From assembly GCF_005938655.1 (NCBI RefSeq), contig NZ_VCQT01000035.1, positions 1 to 64,000 of the forward strand: a DNA stretch of 64,000 nt, read 5' to 3'. The notes below the pieces were generated by a model that was not told the origin of the DNA, ran no database searches, and saw only the letters and a program-made list of their open reading frames with translations. The position numbers and the translations under genes were made by a program. This stretch comes from Alloalcanivorax gelatiniphagus. Its GTDB lineage: Bacteria; Pseudomonadota; Gammaproteobacteria; Pseudomonadales; Alcanivoracaceae. Below are positions 27,968 to 36,733 of the stretch, in pieces. Numbering within the stretch: position 1 is the stretch's first letter; every line of letters starts with the position of its first letter.

Positions 27968-29188
27968 ATGACCGACAGCGCCCGGACGCCCACCCTGACA
28001 CCGGACATTCTGATTTTCGGCGGCGGCATCGCCGGCCTGTGGTTGATCAACCGCCTGCGCGAACGCGGCTACCAGTGCCTGCTGCTGGAAACCGGCACCC
28101 TGGGCGGCGCCCAGACCCTGGCCAGCCAGGGCATCATCCACGGCGGCCTGAAATACGCCCTGGGCGGCGGCCTGTCCAGCGAGTCCGAGGCGATCGCCGG
28201 CATGCCGGACCGCTGGCGCGCCGCCATCGACGGCCGCGACAAGGTGGATCTGAGCGGCCTGCGGGTGCTCGCCGACACCCAGAACCTGTGGTCCACCGGC
28301 TCCGTGGCCAGCCGCATGACCAGCTTCTTCGCCAGCAAGATGCTGCGCGGGCGCATCGAGAAGCTGAAGCGCGACCAGTTCCCCTCGGCCCTGGCCAACC
28401 CGCGCTTCAAGGGCCAGGTCTACCGGCTCGACGACCTGGTGGTGGACACGGAAAGCCTGCTGCGGGTGCTGGTGGCGCCGGTGCGCGACCGGCTGCTGCG
28501 CTTCGACCCGGGCCGCGATCATCTGGAATGGGGCGACGACGGCCTGCGCGCGGCGCGCATCAACGGCGTGCGCATCGAGCCGCGCCTCACCGTGCTGGCC
28601 GCCGGCGAAGGCAACGCCGCCCTGCTTGCCGACGCCCAGAAAAGCCGCCTGTTCCCCCGCGAGGCGGCGCAAAGCCGGCCCCTGAAAATGGTACTGGTGA
28701 AGCACCGGCTGGGCCACCGCCTCTACGCCCACTGCGTGGGCGCCAGCAATAAGCCGCGCCTCACCGTCACCACCCATGAGCTGCCCGACGGCGACCTGGT
28801 CTGGTACCTGGGCGGCGAACTGGCGGAAAAAGGCGTGGAGCGCAGCGACGAACAGCAGATCGCCGCCGCCCGCGCCGAGCTGGATGCCCTGTTCCCGTGG
28901 CTGGATTTCGGCGACGCCCGCTTCGCCATTCTCGACGTGGCCCGCGCCGAGCCGCGCCAGCACGGCCTGGCCAAGCCGGACAACGCCTACGCCCGCCGGG
29001 ACCGGGACCTGATCATCACCTGGCCCACCAAACTGACCCTGGCCCCGGACCTGGGCGACCGGGTCGACGCCCTGGTGGACGAACACGGGCTGACGCCCGG
29101 CGCGCCCCTGGGCGAGGTGCCCGAGGCCCTGCCCCGGGCTCCGGTGGGCCAGCCCCAGTGGTACCGCAGCTTCGGAGAACACGGATGA
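27968..29188 (+). CDS. FAD-dependent oxidoreductase (glycerol-3-phosphate-dehydrogenase-like DAO family)
   Basis: A 406-residue cytoplasmic protein. The N-terminal dinucleotide-binding motif ILIFGGGIAGLWLINRLRERGYQCLLLET is followed by SQGIIHGGLKYALGG, the DAO/GlpD-type FAD contact. RLTVLAAGEGNAALL is the second FAD strand. The substrate is unknown. In P. aeruginosa a similar FAD oxidoreductase/aldo-keto reductase pair follows the waaA region (PA4991-PA4992), so the unit is conserved. Start: ATG 27968 with GAGGT upstream. Its TGA overlaps the start of the aldo/keto reductase (ATGA), so the two are translationally coupled and probably act in one pathway. Confidence 0.85.
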   Translation: MTDSARTPTLTPDILIFGGGIAGLWLINRLRERGYQCLLLETGTLGGAQTLASQGIIHGGLKYALGGGLSSESEAIAGMPDRWRAAIDGRDKVDLSGLRVLADTQNLWSTGSVASRMTSFFASKMLRGRIEKLKRDQFPSALANPRFKGQVYRLDDLVVDTESLLRVLVAPVRDRLLRFDPGRDHLEWGDDGLRAARINGVRIEPRLTVLAAGEGNAALLADAQKSRLFPREAAQSRPLKMVLVKHRLGHRLYAHCVGASNKPRLTVTTHELPDGDLVWYLGGELAEKGVERSDEQQIAAARAELDALFPWLDFGDARFAILDVARAEPRQHGLAKPDNAYARRDRDLIITWPTKLTLAPDLGDRVDALVDEHGLTPGAPLGEVPEALPRAPVGQPQWYRSFGEHG

Positions 29189-29970
29189 GCTTCCTGCGCG
29201 CGCTCGGCGACACCGGCCTGACGGTGAGCGCCCTGGGCCTGGGCACGGTGAAGATCGGCCGCGACCAGGGCGTCAAATACCCCACCGCCTTCACCATCCC
29301 CGACGACGACGCGGTGCGCCATCTGCTGGCCCGGGCCCGGGACCTGGGCATCAACCTGATCGACACCGCCCCGGCCTACGGCCGCAGCGAGGAACGCCTC
29401 GGCCAGCTGCTCAGCCACCGGGACCACTGGGTGATCGTCACCAAGGTGGGCGAGGAATTCGAACACGGCGAGAGCCACTTTGACTTCACCCCGGAACACA
29501 CCCGCGCCTCCGTGGAACGCAGCCTGCGCCGGCTGAACACCGACCATCTGGATGTGGTGCTGGTGCACTCCGACGGCAACGACCTGGACGTGCTGCGCCA
29601 GGGCACGCTTGAAGTGCTCGACGACCTGAAGCGGGAAGGAAAGATCCGCGCCACCGGGGTCTCCACCAAAACCGTGCAAGGCGGCATGGAAACCCTGCGC
29701 CGGGCCGACATCGCCATGGTCACCTACAACCTGGCGCAACAGGACGAAAAGCCGGTGATCGACTTCGCCGCCGAACAGGGCAAGGGCATCCTGATCAAGA
29801 AAGCCTTCGCCAGCGGACACCTGCCCGCCGACCACCCGGACCCGGTGCAGGCCAGCCTGGACCAGGTGCTGGGCACCCCCGGCGTCGGCGCGGTGATCGC
29901 CGGCACCGTGAACCCGGCCCACCTGGAAGAAAACGTAGCCAAGGCCCGCCGCGCCTGCGGGGAGCGATAA
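29185..29970 (+). CDS. aldo/keto reductase
   Basis: A 261-residue TIM-barrel NAD(P)H-dependent oxidoreductase. It opens with LGDTGLTVSALGLGTVKIGRDQG and includes GINLIDTAPAYGRSEERLGQLL (catalytic Asp and Tyr), VIVTKVGEEF (Lys), the LDVVLVHSDGND strand carrying the His, and the C-terminal TPGVGAVIAGTVNPAHLEENV cofactor region. The catalytic tetrad Asp-Tyr-Lys-His is therefore complete. At 261 residues it is shorter than many family members (about 280-330). Start: ATG overlapping the preceding stop. The substrate is unknown; coupling to the FAD oxidoreductase suggests sequential reactions. Confidence 0.88.
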   Translation: MSFLRALGDTGLTVSALGLGTVKIGRDQGVKYPTAFTIPDDDAVRHLLARARDLGINLIDTAPAYGRSEERLGQLLSHRDHWVIVTKVGEEFEHGESHFDFTPEHTRASVERSLRRLNTDHLDVVLVHSDGNDLDVLRQGTLEVLDDLKREGKIRATGVSTKTVQGGMETLRRADIAMVTYNLAQQDEKPVIDFAAEQGKGILIKKAFASGHLPADHPDPVQASLDQVLGTPGVGAVIAGTVNPAHLEENVAKARRACGER

Positions 29971-30017
29971 GAAGGTTCATCGCGACTTACCGGGAAGAGC
30001 GGGTCATTGTCTGGGAC

Positions 30018-30203
30018 GCGGAGCTGTGTGGGTCCCTTCCGGGATCGCTCAAGCCCGCAAGCGGTCCGGCCACCCATCACAGATGGGCGGCGTTCGGCGG
30101 CGCGCGAAGCAGTGCTTCGCAACACGCTTGCCTCACCCCTGGGCGCTCCCGTTTTTGGCATCCCTGCCAAAAAGGGTCCCGGAAGGGACCCACACAGCTC
30201 CGC
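30018..30203. repeat. 186-bp inverted-repeat (MITE-like) element
   Basis: A 27-bp arm at 30018-30044 (GCGGAGCTGTGTGGGTCCCT...) recurs as its exact reverse complement at 30177-30203. Inside are small palindromes (GCGAAGCAGTGCTTCGC near 30104-30120, and TTTTTGGCATCCCTGCCAAAAA-type at 30151-30172). No protein is encoded. It lies in a 542-base gene-free stretch, whose remaining content is a single REP copy and a terminator. Confidence 0.65.
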
Positions 30204-30285
30204 TCCGAGGTAGCGGAACCGTTCTTGGTTCCAAACAGCGTTGAACCTGGGTGGGTATTGGTGGCGGCTTGGTAGCCTCGCTTGT

Positions 30286-30309
30286 TGTAGGAGCGACTTT
30301 AGTCGCGAT
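30286..30309 (+). repeat. single REP-like copy (subtype GACTTTAGTC)
   Basis: A solitary forward copy of the TGTAGGAGCGAC...GTCGCGAT repeat, with no inverted partner nearby. Confidence 0.75.
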
Positions 30310-30402
30310 GAATCTGGCACGGTGGTTGATCGCGACTACCGCTTCCTTTAAGCGCCAACACCACACTACGGAGCCATGCTTGCCGCTAAACCGATGAACC
30401 AT

Positions 30403-30426
30403 AAAAAAGCCCCTCCGAAGAGGGGC
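30403..30426 (-). terminator. rho-independent terminator of the DUF6351 gene
   Basis: On the minus strand GCCCCT and AGGGGC form a 6-bp stem with a TCTTCGG-type loop, followed by TTTTTT. It is about 85 bases downstream of the stop codon at 30513. Confidence 0.7.
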
Positions 30427-30512
30427 CGAATCTCGCCAAACATCACCATTATCCGGTGTCCCGAGCCTGACGAGCGAAACACACGATCATGCTCTCCCTT
30501 TAACAAGCCGTG

Positions 30513-32855
30513 TCAGAGTCCCTCCGGCCGGCCCTGGTCGGGCAAGGTGTAGTCACACACACCGTCGGGGAAGATCGCGTTGAGGCGGTTGACCTGGTCG
30601 GAGGTGGGCTGCCAGGTGCCGTAGGTGCCGTCTTCCAGGGCCACGGATACCGGCTTGAGCGCGCACTTGAACACGTCGCCCTCGATGGGCGCGCCGGCGA
30701 CGATCCGCGAGGTGGAGTACACCGGGAAGTAGGCGGTGCAGGCGCCGTCCGCCTGGTCATCCAGAATGCCGTTCCAGACATCGTCGCCCCGGGCGATCAG
30801 ATTGCCCTGGGTGTCGAAGCAGGTGTCCATGGCCTGGGCCGGTTTGTTGGCGGCCACGCCCGCTTTCGGGTTGGCGCGCAGGTTGGCCATCCAGTCGTCG
30901 ATCACTTCCAGGGCCAGGGGCACGGCGCTGTAGTCTTCCTCGGGCCGAGCGTCGGCGAACCAGATCACCTGGTTGTCCGCGTTGCCGTCGTAGTCGAGCA
31001 TGCGCTGGCGCACCGCGAAGGACTGGTGCACGTTGTGCATGTTCAGCTCGTGTTCCAGGTAGGGCCGGTAGTCGATGATCGGGATGCCTTCCGCCTTGCC
31101 ATGGAACACCATGCCGGAATTGTAGGCGCCGTTGATCGCTTCCAGGTCCCCTTGGGTACGCGGTGCCGGCGATGACGGGTCGCTGCCCAGGGTCATATTG
31201 CGGCTGCTCCAGGGGTCGAACATCGACGGGTCGTTCATCACATCCTGCACCGAGCCCAGGAACGGGAAGCCTTCCTGCACCATGTCTTTCTGGTCTTTCC
31301 AGCCGCCCACCCGGGCGTTCAGGTCGAGGAATTCCTCCGGGGTGATGTTGTGTGCGTTCAGCGCCTCCAGGCCGTACTGCACGCCCACGTTGTCGAACAG
31401 GGTGTGCGGGTAGCCTTCGCCGTCCACGCCGTAGATGTTGCGCAGGTCGTCGTAGTGGCTCCAGTTCACCGTGGCCATCAGACCGGCGGGTTGCATCTGC
31501 TCCTGGTTGTCCGCCTCACCGTAGTAGGGGTTCATGGTCAGCGGCGTCAGGCCGCGCCAGGATTCCACGCATTCGGTGGAACCCGGCGCGCCGCCGTAGT
31601 TCAGTTGCTGCTTCAGCGGGTAGAGCGGGTCTTCCACATCGTCCTCGGCGTTGAGACCCACCAGCCAGGTGCGGTTCTTGGTGGTGGCCCACTTGGGGTT
31701 GTCCTTGTCGGTGGCGTCCATGTAGTACTCGAGCAGTTCACAGTCACCGATGTGGATGGTCTGGGTGACCATGTCCGGGTAGCTCTGCACCGGAATCGCC
31801 GCGTCGATCAGACCGGGATGATTCTGCGCGTACACGTACTGCTGAATGGCACCGCCGGAGGCGCCCAGACCCACGGTGTAGAGCGGCTCGCCGTATTCCT
31901 CCAGGAACCGTTCCTTGACCATCAGCGCGGTCTCGCCGCCCACCTGCATGTTGTAGTGCTCGCTCATGCGGGTGCCGGTGGAGTAGATGATGGCATAGCC
32001 CTGGCCGAGCACGTCGGGCTGCAGGGCACGGCGTTTGTAGTCCATGCGCCCCTGGGTGTGGCCGATGCCCACGCCACCCTGGAAGCGGAACATGAGCCGG
32101 CCATTCCACAGGTCGGTGTCCAGGGAACCGGCTTCCTCGCCGGCGTCGGCGAGCATGGCGATGGAATAGATAAAGCGGTTGATGGTGCCGCGCTCCCAGC
32201 GCACCACGAAGTCCACCACGCGGCCGTCCGACAGGGTGGTAGTGGCCATGTCCGACGGCCGCGAGCCGCCCTCCGGCAGGGGCTGATACTCGCCGCCGGT
32301 GGTGCGGTACCAGTATTCGGTGTAGGGCTCGAGGCCGCAGTCCCGGCTCAGGCCGATCTGCTGGTTCTGGTCGTCATAGACCGGAAAGCCCTCGTTGCCG
32401 TCGGTGTCCACCAGCGGCTGCTTGCCCAGCTCGGACACCGTGGTGCATACGAACGGGTATTGGTGGGGGCCGGAAAACATGGGGCCTTCCACCGGGTGGT
32501 TGGTGAGGGTCAGGCGGGCCAGGGTGCCGTGGTCCGGGTGCCAGACGGTGAGTTCGTTCTCCCCTTCTTGCAGGCCCCGCACCATCCCTTCGACGCCGTC
32601 GTCGCTGGCCTGGAAACCTTCGGTGTCCAGGTCCTCGCCGTTGAGGCGCAGGCGCGCCCCGTCCAGCAGGCCGGCGTCACCGCGCACCGCCACCCGGGCG
32701 TCTCCGCCGCTGACCCACTGGGGTTCGCTGGACACCACCCGCAGGCTGGCGGAGGGCGTGGCTTCCGGGGAATGGGAACTGGAGTCGCCGCCACAGGCGG
32801 TGAGCAGGCAGGCGGTCGCCAACGCGAGTGCGCTGCCCGTTACGCGTACAGACAT
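30513..32855 (-). CDS. DUF6351 family lipoprotein, putative alpha/beta hydrolase (paralogue 1)
   Basis: A 780-residue exported lipoprotein: signal MSVRVTGSALALATACLLTAC with lipobox Cys21 and then GGDSSS. An N-terminal beta-sandwich-like part (about 30-120, LRVVSSEPQWVSGGDARVAV) is followed by FSGPHQYPFVC and a large catalytic region with the nucleophile elbow GLGASGGAIQQYVYAQNHPGLIDA. The C-terminus ends in RLNAIFPDGVCDY. Family proteins are annotated DUF6351; esterase-type chemistry is inferred from GxSxG only. A clear paralogue lies at 48323-50542. Start: ATG 32855, with GGAG upstream and the signal peptide beginning there; a longer in-frame reading is rejected. The promoter region carries a 35-bp bipartite box (32931-32965) shared with two other lipoprotein genes. 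Confidence 0.85.
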   Translation of the reverse strand: MSVRVTGSALALATACLLTACGGDSSSHSPEATPSASLRVVSSEPQWVSGGDARVAVRGDAGLLDGARLRLNGEDLDTEGFQASDDGVEGMVRGLQEGENELTVWHPDHGTLARLTLTNHPVEGPMFSGPHQYPFVCTTVSELGKQPLVDTDGNEGFPVYDDQNQQIGLSRDCGLEPYTEYWYRTTGGEYQPLPEGGSRPSDMATTTLSDGRVVDFVVRWERGTINRFIYSIAMLADAGEEAGSLDTDLWNGRLMFRFQGGVGIGHTQGRMDYKRRALQPDVLGQGYAIIYSTGTRMSEHYNMQVGGETALMVKERFLEEYGEPLYTVGLGASGGAIQQYVYAQNHPGLIDAAIPVQSYPDMVTQTIHIGDCELLEYYMDATDKDNPKWATTKNRTWLVGLNAEDDVEDPLYPLKQQLNYGGAPGSTECVESWRGLTPLTMNPYYGEADNQEQMQPAGLMATVNWSHYDDLRNIYGVDGEGYPHTLFDNVGVQYGLEALNAHNITPEEFLDLNARVGGWKDQKDMVQEGFPFLGSVQDVMNDPSMFDPWSSRNMTLGSDPSSPAPRTQGDLEAINGAYNSGMVFHGKAEGIPIIDYRPYLEHELNMHNVHQSFAVRQRMLDYDGNADNQVIWFADARPEEDYSAVPLALEVIDDWMANLRANPKAGVAANKPAQAMDTCFDTQGNLIARGDDVWNGILDDQADGACTAYFPVYSTSRIVAGAPIEGDVFKCALKPVSVALEDGTYGTWQPTSDQVNRLNAIFPDGVCDYTLPDQGRPEGL

Positions 32856-32904
32856 GTTGCTCTCCTCGATATTTTTGTTATCGCCGGGCTGTGCCGGATG
32901 ATTC

Positions 32905-32965
32905 AAGGTAGGAGGGACGGCGGCCGCATAACAGGTACAGTTTTGCGGAAGTGGCTGGAACAGTG
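32905..32965 (-). promoter_or_regulatory. bipartite activator box and -10 for the DUF6351 paralogue 1 gene
   Basis: On the minus strand CACTGTTCCA (32965-32956), 15 bases, then CTGTACCTGT (32940-32931); 19 bases after the CCTGTT word is TACCTT (32910-32905), a plausible -10. The two halves are a direct repeat of CTGTnCC with a 23-bp period. The same box with identical spacing occurs at 32970-33004 (plus) and 50654-50688 (minus). Confidence 0.6.
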
Positions 32966-32969
32966 ACAC

Positions 32970-33031
32970 CACTGTTGCAGTGAAAAGGGGGCAACTGTGC
33001 CTGTTTTATCCGCCGCCCGGCGGGCTAGATA
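32970..33031 (+). promoter_or_regulatory. bipartite activator box and -10 for the 33074 lipoprotein gene
   Basis: CACTGTTGCA (32970-32979), 15 bases, CTGTGCCTGT (32995-33004), then TAGATA (33026-33031) as a -10, about 43 bases before the ATG. It meets the oppositely oriented box at 32931-32965 head to head across ACAC, forming the perfect palindrome AACAGTG-ACAC-CACTGTT. Confidence 0.6.
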
Positions 33032-33073
33032 ACGGCTTCAAAAAACAATAAACATTGTTCGGGAGAACTGACC

Positions 33074-35275
33074 ATGCCCTTATCCGGCGCTTCCCGCGCG
33101 GCCCTGGCCGGCGCGTGTCTGCTTACCCTGCTGTCCGGTTGCGGCGGCGATTCCGGCTCCTCCGGTGGCTCAACGGCGCCCGCCGCCGGCGTGGACCTGT
33201 CCGGCCTGAATCTGGAGACCGCCGAATACTGCGACCTGACCGTGGCCACCCGCTGCCTGTACCCGTTCCCCAATGACTATTTCACCCGCGCCGACCCCGG
33301 CACCCCCACCGGGCGGCGGGTGAATTTCCAGCGTGCCGCCATGCCGGTGGCGCAGCCGGTGTCGATCGCCGCCAACCCCTACGCGCCGGTTGGCGTGGAA
33401 ACCACCGAGGCCACCCCCATCGATCCCAGCGAGTGGAACCGCAACGACGGTTTCTCCCCCGGGGCGATGATCCAGACCTGGCTGCCGGACGTGGACCTGG
33501 CCGCCAGCGGCGCGGTGGGCATTGGCGACCTGTCCGACACCTTCAACCCGGATGCGCCGATCCTGCTGCTCGACGGACAAACCGGCGAGCGGCAACTGAT
33601 GTGGGCGGAGCTGGACGCCAACGCCAGCAGTGACGCCGGCCGCGCGCTGATCATCCGCCCGGCGAAAAACCTGCTGGAGGGCCGCACCTACATCGTCGCC
33701 CTGCGCAATCTGGTCAACGGTGCCGGCGAAACCATCCCGCCGTCGCCGTTGTTCCGCGCCTACCGGGACGGCCTGGACACCGGCAAGCCGGCGCTGGAAG
33801 CCCGCCGCCACACCATGAACGAGCTGTTCGAGACCCTGGAAAGCCACGGCGTGGCCCGGGACGGCCTGGTGCAGGCCTGGTCGTTCACCGTGGCCAGCCA
33901 GAAGAGCCTCACCGAGCGGTTGCTGCACATCCGCGACCGGGCCTTCGCCGGCCTGGGCGGCGGCGCTCCGGCGTTCACCATCGACCAGGTGGGCATCGAC
34001 ATTCAGGGCCAACCCCGCGCCGGCCTCAGCCGGGGCATCAGCGGCACCTTCCAGGTGCCCAATTTTCTGAATCAGCCCGGTGGCGGGCCCGGTTCCAGCT
34101 TCCACTACGACAACACCGATGATCCGGACGCCCTGCCCGAGCAGTTGAACGGCGACGACACCGTCACCGCCCGCTTCCGTTGCCAGGTGCCGGAAACCGC
34201 CGTGTCGGACTTCAACGACCCGGCGGCCCCGGTGACGCCGGCGCGGGCCGCCCTCTACGGCCATGGTCTGTTCGGTGAAGGCCCCGGCGGCGAGTTCCGC
34301 TCCGGCAATGTTCGCGCCATGCAGACCGAACACAACATCCTGTTCTGCGCCACCGACTGGATCGGCATGGCCCAGGAGGACTTCCTGGCCGGTGTGATCC
34401 ACCGCATCCTGGCGGACGTGTCGCGGCTGCCCCGGCAACTGGACCGCAGCCAGCAGGGCCTGCTCAACGCCATGTTCCTGGCGGAGTTGCTGCGTCATCC
34501 GGACGGTTTCGCCAGCCACCCGGCGTTCCACCATGGCACCGACAACGCGCTGATCTATGACCCCTCGGAAGTGTTCTACGACGGCAACAGCCAGGGCGGC
34601 ATTCTGGGCGGCGCGCTGGTGGCCACCGCCCCCAATATGCACCGTGGCGTGCTGGGCGTGCCGGGCAGCAACTACAGCCTGCTGCTGCGCCGCTATGGTC
34701 CCTTCCCGCAGCGTTTCGGCGTGATCCTGTACCAGGCCTACCCGAATGAGCTGGACCGCAGCCTGGTGCTCGGCCTGATGCAAATGCTCTGGGACCGGGC
34801 GGAAAATAACGGCTATCTGAGTCACCTGGCGGGACGCTACCTGCCCGGCACCCCGGCCAATAAGACCGTGTTGCTACAAGCGGCCATGGGCGATCATCTG
34901 GTCACCAACTGGAGCGCGGAAATCATGGCCCGCAGCATCGGCGCCGCCATCCACGAACCCACCGCCCGTCTCGGTGAGCACCCGGATGCCAACCCCTATG
35001 TGGCGATTCCGCGCATCGAGCAATACCCCTACCACGGCCATGCGCTGATGGTCTGGGATTCCGGCGACTACGATCCGGTCAGCGGCCACGGCACCCCGTT
35101 CGCGCCCAGCACCAACACCGGCCCGGTGCTCGGCGAGGACCCCCACGAATCGCCGCGCAACACGGTCAGCGCCCGCCAGCAGAAATCCGCGTTCCTGCGC
35201 TCGTTCGGCGCGGTCGTTGATGTGTGCGGCAACAGCCCCTGCTACAGCGATGACTACACCGGCCTGAGCCGCTAG
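33074..35275 (+). CDS. putative lipoprotein esterase/lipase (alpha/beta hydrolase type)
   Basis: A 733-residue lipoprotein: MPLSGASRAALAGACLLTLLSGC gives lipobox Cys23, then GGDSGSSGGS. After a linker come AEYCDLTVATRCLYPFPNDYFT and a long region ending in a hydrolase-like part with YGHGLFGEG, the nucleophile elbow YDGNSQGGILGGALVA, and YHGHALMVWDSGDYDP, which may hold the His/Asp of a triad. There is a Cys pair near the C-terminus (VCGNSPCYSDD). I recognise the overall plan as that of uncharacterised bacterial cell-surface lipoproteins; substrate is unknown. It is divergent from the DUF6351 gene and shares its box type, so the two are probably co-regulated. SD: CGGGAGAA. It ends in a 4-base tail-to-tail overlap with the MocR gene. 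Confidence 0.8.
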   Translation: MPLSGASRAALAGACLLTLLSGCGGDSGSSGGSTAPAAGVDLSGLNLETAEYCDLTVATRCLYPFPNDYFTRADPGTPTGRRVNFQRAAMPVAQPVSIAANPYAPVGVETTEATPIDPSEWNRNDGFSPGAMIQTWLPDVDLAASGAVGIGDLSDTFNPDAPILLLDGQTGERQLMWAELDANASSDAGRALIIRPAKNLLEGRTYIVALRNLVNGAGETIPPSPLFRAYRDGLDTGKPALEARRHTMNELFETLESHGVARDGLVQAWSFTVASQKSLTERLLHIRDRAFAGLGGGAPAFTIDQVGIDIQGQPRAGLSRGISGTFQVPNFLNQPGGGPGSSFHYDNTDDPDALPEQLNGDDTVTARFRCQVPETAVSDFNDPAAPVTPARAALYGHGLFGEGPGGEFRSGNVRAMQTEHNILFCATDWIGMAQEDFLAGVIHRILADVSRLPRQLDRSQQGLLNAMFLAELLRHPDGFASHPAFHHGTDNALIYDPSEVFYDGNSQGGILGGALVATAPNMHRGVLGVPGSNYSLLLRRYGPFPQRFGVILYQAYPNELDRSLVLGLMQMLWDRAENNGYLSHLAGRYLPGTPANKTVLLQAAMGDHLVTNWSAEIMARSIGAAIHEPTARLGEHPDANPYVAIPRIEQYPYHGHALMVWDSGDYDPVSGHGTPFAPSTNTGPVLGEDPHESPRNTVSARQQKSAFLRSFGAVVDVCGNSPCYSDDYTGLSR

Positions 35276-36717
35276 TCGCCACCGGCGGCCGCCAGTTCGG
35301 CGGCCGCTTCTCCCAGCCAGCACAATGCCCGGCGCACCGAAGGTGTGATCGGGCTGCCGGCGTTGAGGCGCAGATAATCCGCGTGCTTGCCATCCAGGGA
35401 AAACACGCCGCCGGGAAACACATGGATGCCCCGGGCGGCGGCCCGCTGGAACAGGTCCAGGGTGTCCACGCCACCGGGCAGCCGCACCCACAGCACGCAG
35501 CCGCCGGTGGGCCGGGTCAACCGGGTGCCCGGCGGGAAATAACGGCGCACCTCCCGGGCCATGGCCTCCACCTGGTCGTGCAGATGCAGGCGCAGTTCGC
35601 GCAGATGCTGGGTATAGAAGCCGCTCTCCATCAGCCGTCCCATGACGATCTGGGAAATGGAGGTGGAGGTGATGGTGCTCAGTTGCTTGAGTTCCCGGAA
35701 ACGTTTCTGGAAACGGCCCGCCGCCGCCCAGCCGATGCGCAGGCCGGGCATCAGGCTTTTCGAAAAGCTGCTGCAATACAGCACCATGCCGCTGCGGTCG
35801 AAGGCCTTGGCCGGCGGCGCGCTGTCCTTGTAGACGGTGTCGCCCCAAACATCATTCTCGATCAGCGGCACCTGGTAGCGCTCGGACAGCGCCACCAGGG
35901 CCGCCTTGCGTTCCAGGCTCATGGTGAAGCCCAGCGGGTTCTGGGCATTGGTGGACACCAGGCAGGCGGCCACGCCGCCGCGCTGAAACACCTGCTCCAG
36001 GGCCGCCAGGCTGATGCCCTGGCGGGGATGGGTGGGCACTTCCACCACCTTGCGCTGGTGGGTCTCCAGCAGCAGCAGGGCGCCGTAGTAGGTGGGCGAT
36101 TCCACTACCACCGTGTCACCGGGCCGGCTGACGCTGCGCAGCGCCAGGGACAGGGCCTCCATGGCGCCGCTGGTGACGATGATGTCCTCGGCGGTGACCG
36201 GCACCTCATAGGACAGGCTGCGGCGCGCCAGATGGTGGGTGAACAGGGCGCTGCCGTTGGGGTGCATGTAATCCCAGACTTCCAGGGCGTGATGGCGGGT
36301 CACATCGCGGATGGTGGCCATCACCCGGTCCACCGGCAGCACCTCCGGCCCGGGCAGCGCGATGCCGAGCCGCACCATGTCCGGGTCGGCGTGCAGTTCC
36401 ATGTAGTGCAGCACCTGTTCGCTGAGCGACACCTCCACCGGCAGCAGCGGGTAGCGGGAGCCGTCCGGCTCGGGGATGTCGTGCACATCGGAATTGCGTA
36501 CATAGACGCCGGACTGCGGGCGGATCTCCAGGTAGCCTTCCGCTTCCAGCTGACGGTAGCTCTGCATCACCGTATTGACGCTGACCTTGAACATGGCGCT
36601 CATGCGCCGTACCGAGGGCAGCTTCTGGCCGACGGCGAAGGACCCGGCGCCGATCTGCTCCAGCAGACGCCGGCTGATGCGTTCGTAAAGGAAGCGGTCG
36701 TCGATCACCGGCGACAC
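35272..36717 (-). CDS. MocR-type PLP-dependent transcriptional regulator (GntR HTH + aminotransferase)
   Basis: A 481-residue fusion. The N-terminal GntR winged helix (about 1-75: LYERISRRLLEQIGAGSFAVGQKLPSVRRMSAMFKVSVNTVMQSYRQLEAEGYLEIRPQSGVYV) is joined to a fold-type I aminotransferase domain (about 110-470) with STNAQNPLGF, IENDVWGDT and the PLP lysine in YCSSFSKSLMPGLRIGW. MocR proteins sense PLP-linked ligands and control nearby genes. Start is GTG: 36717, or 36708 with AAGGTG at good spacing. A perfect 12-bp palindrome lies just upstream (36734-36745). Its relation to the adjacent lipoprotein genes is unknown because transcription is convergent. Confidence 0.88.
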   Translation of the reverse strand: MSPVIDDRFLYERISRRLLEQIGAGSFAVGQKLPSVRRMSAMFKVSVNTVMQSYRQLEAEGYLEIRPQSGVYVRNSDVHDIPEPDGSRYPLLPVEVSLSEQVLHYMELHADPDMVRLGIALPGPEVLPVDRVMATIRDVTRHHALEVWDYMHPNGSALFTHHLARRSLSYEVPVTAEDIIVTSGAMEALSLALRSVSRPGDTVVVESPTYYGALLLLETHQRKVVEVPTHPRQGISLAALEQVFQRGGVAACLVSTNAQNPLGFTMSLERKAALVALSERYQVPLIENDVWGDTVYKDSAPPAKAFDRSGMVLYCSSFSKSLMPGLRIGWAAAGRFQKRFRELKQLSTITSTSISQIVMGRLMESGFYTQHLRELRLHLHDQVEAMAREVRRYFPPGTRLTRPTGGCVLWVRLPGGVDTLDLFQRAAARGIHVFPGGVFSLDGKHADYLRLNAGSPITPSVRRALCWLGEAAAELAAAGGD

Positions 36718-36733
36718 CTTATGTTGTTATCGT

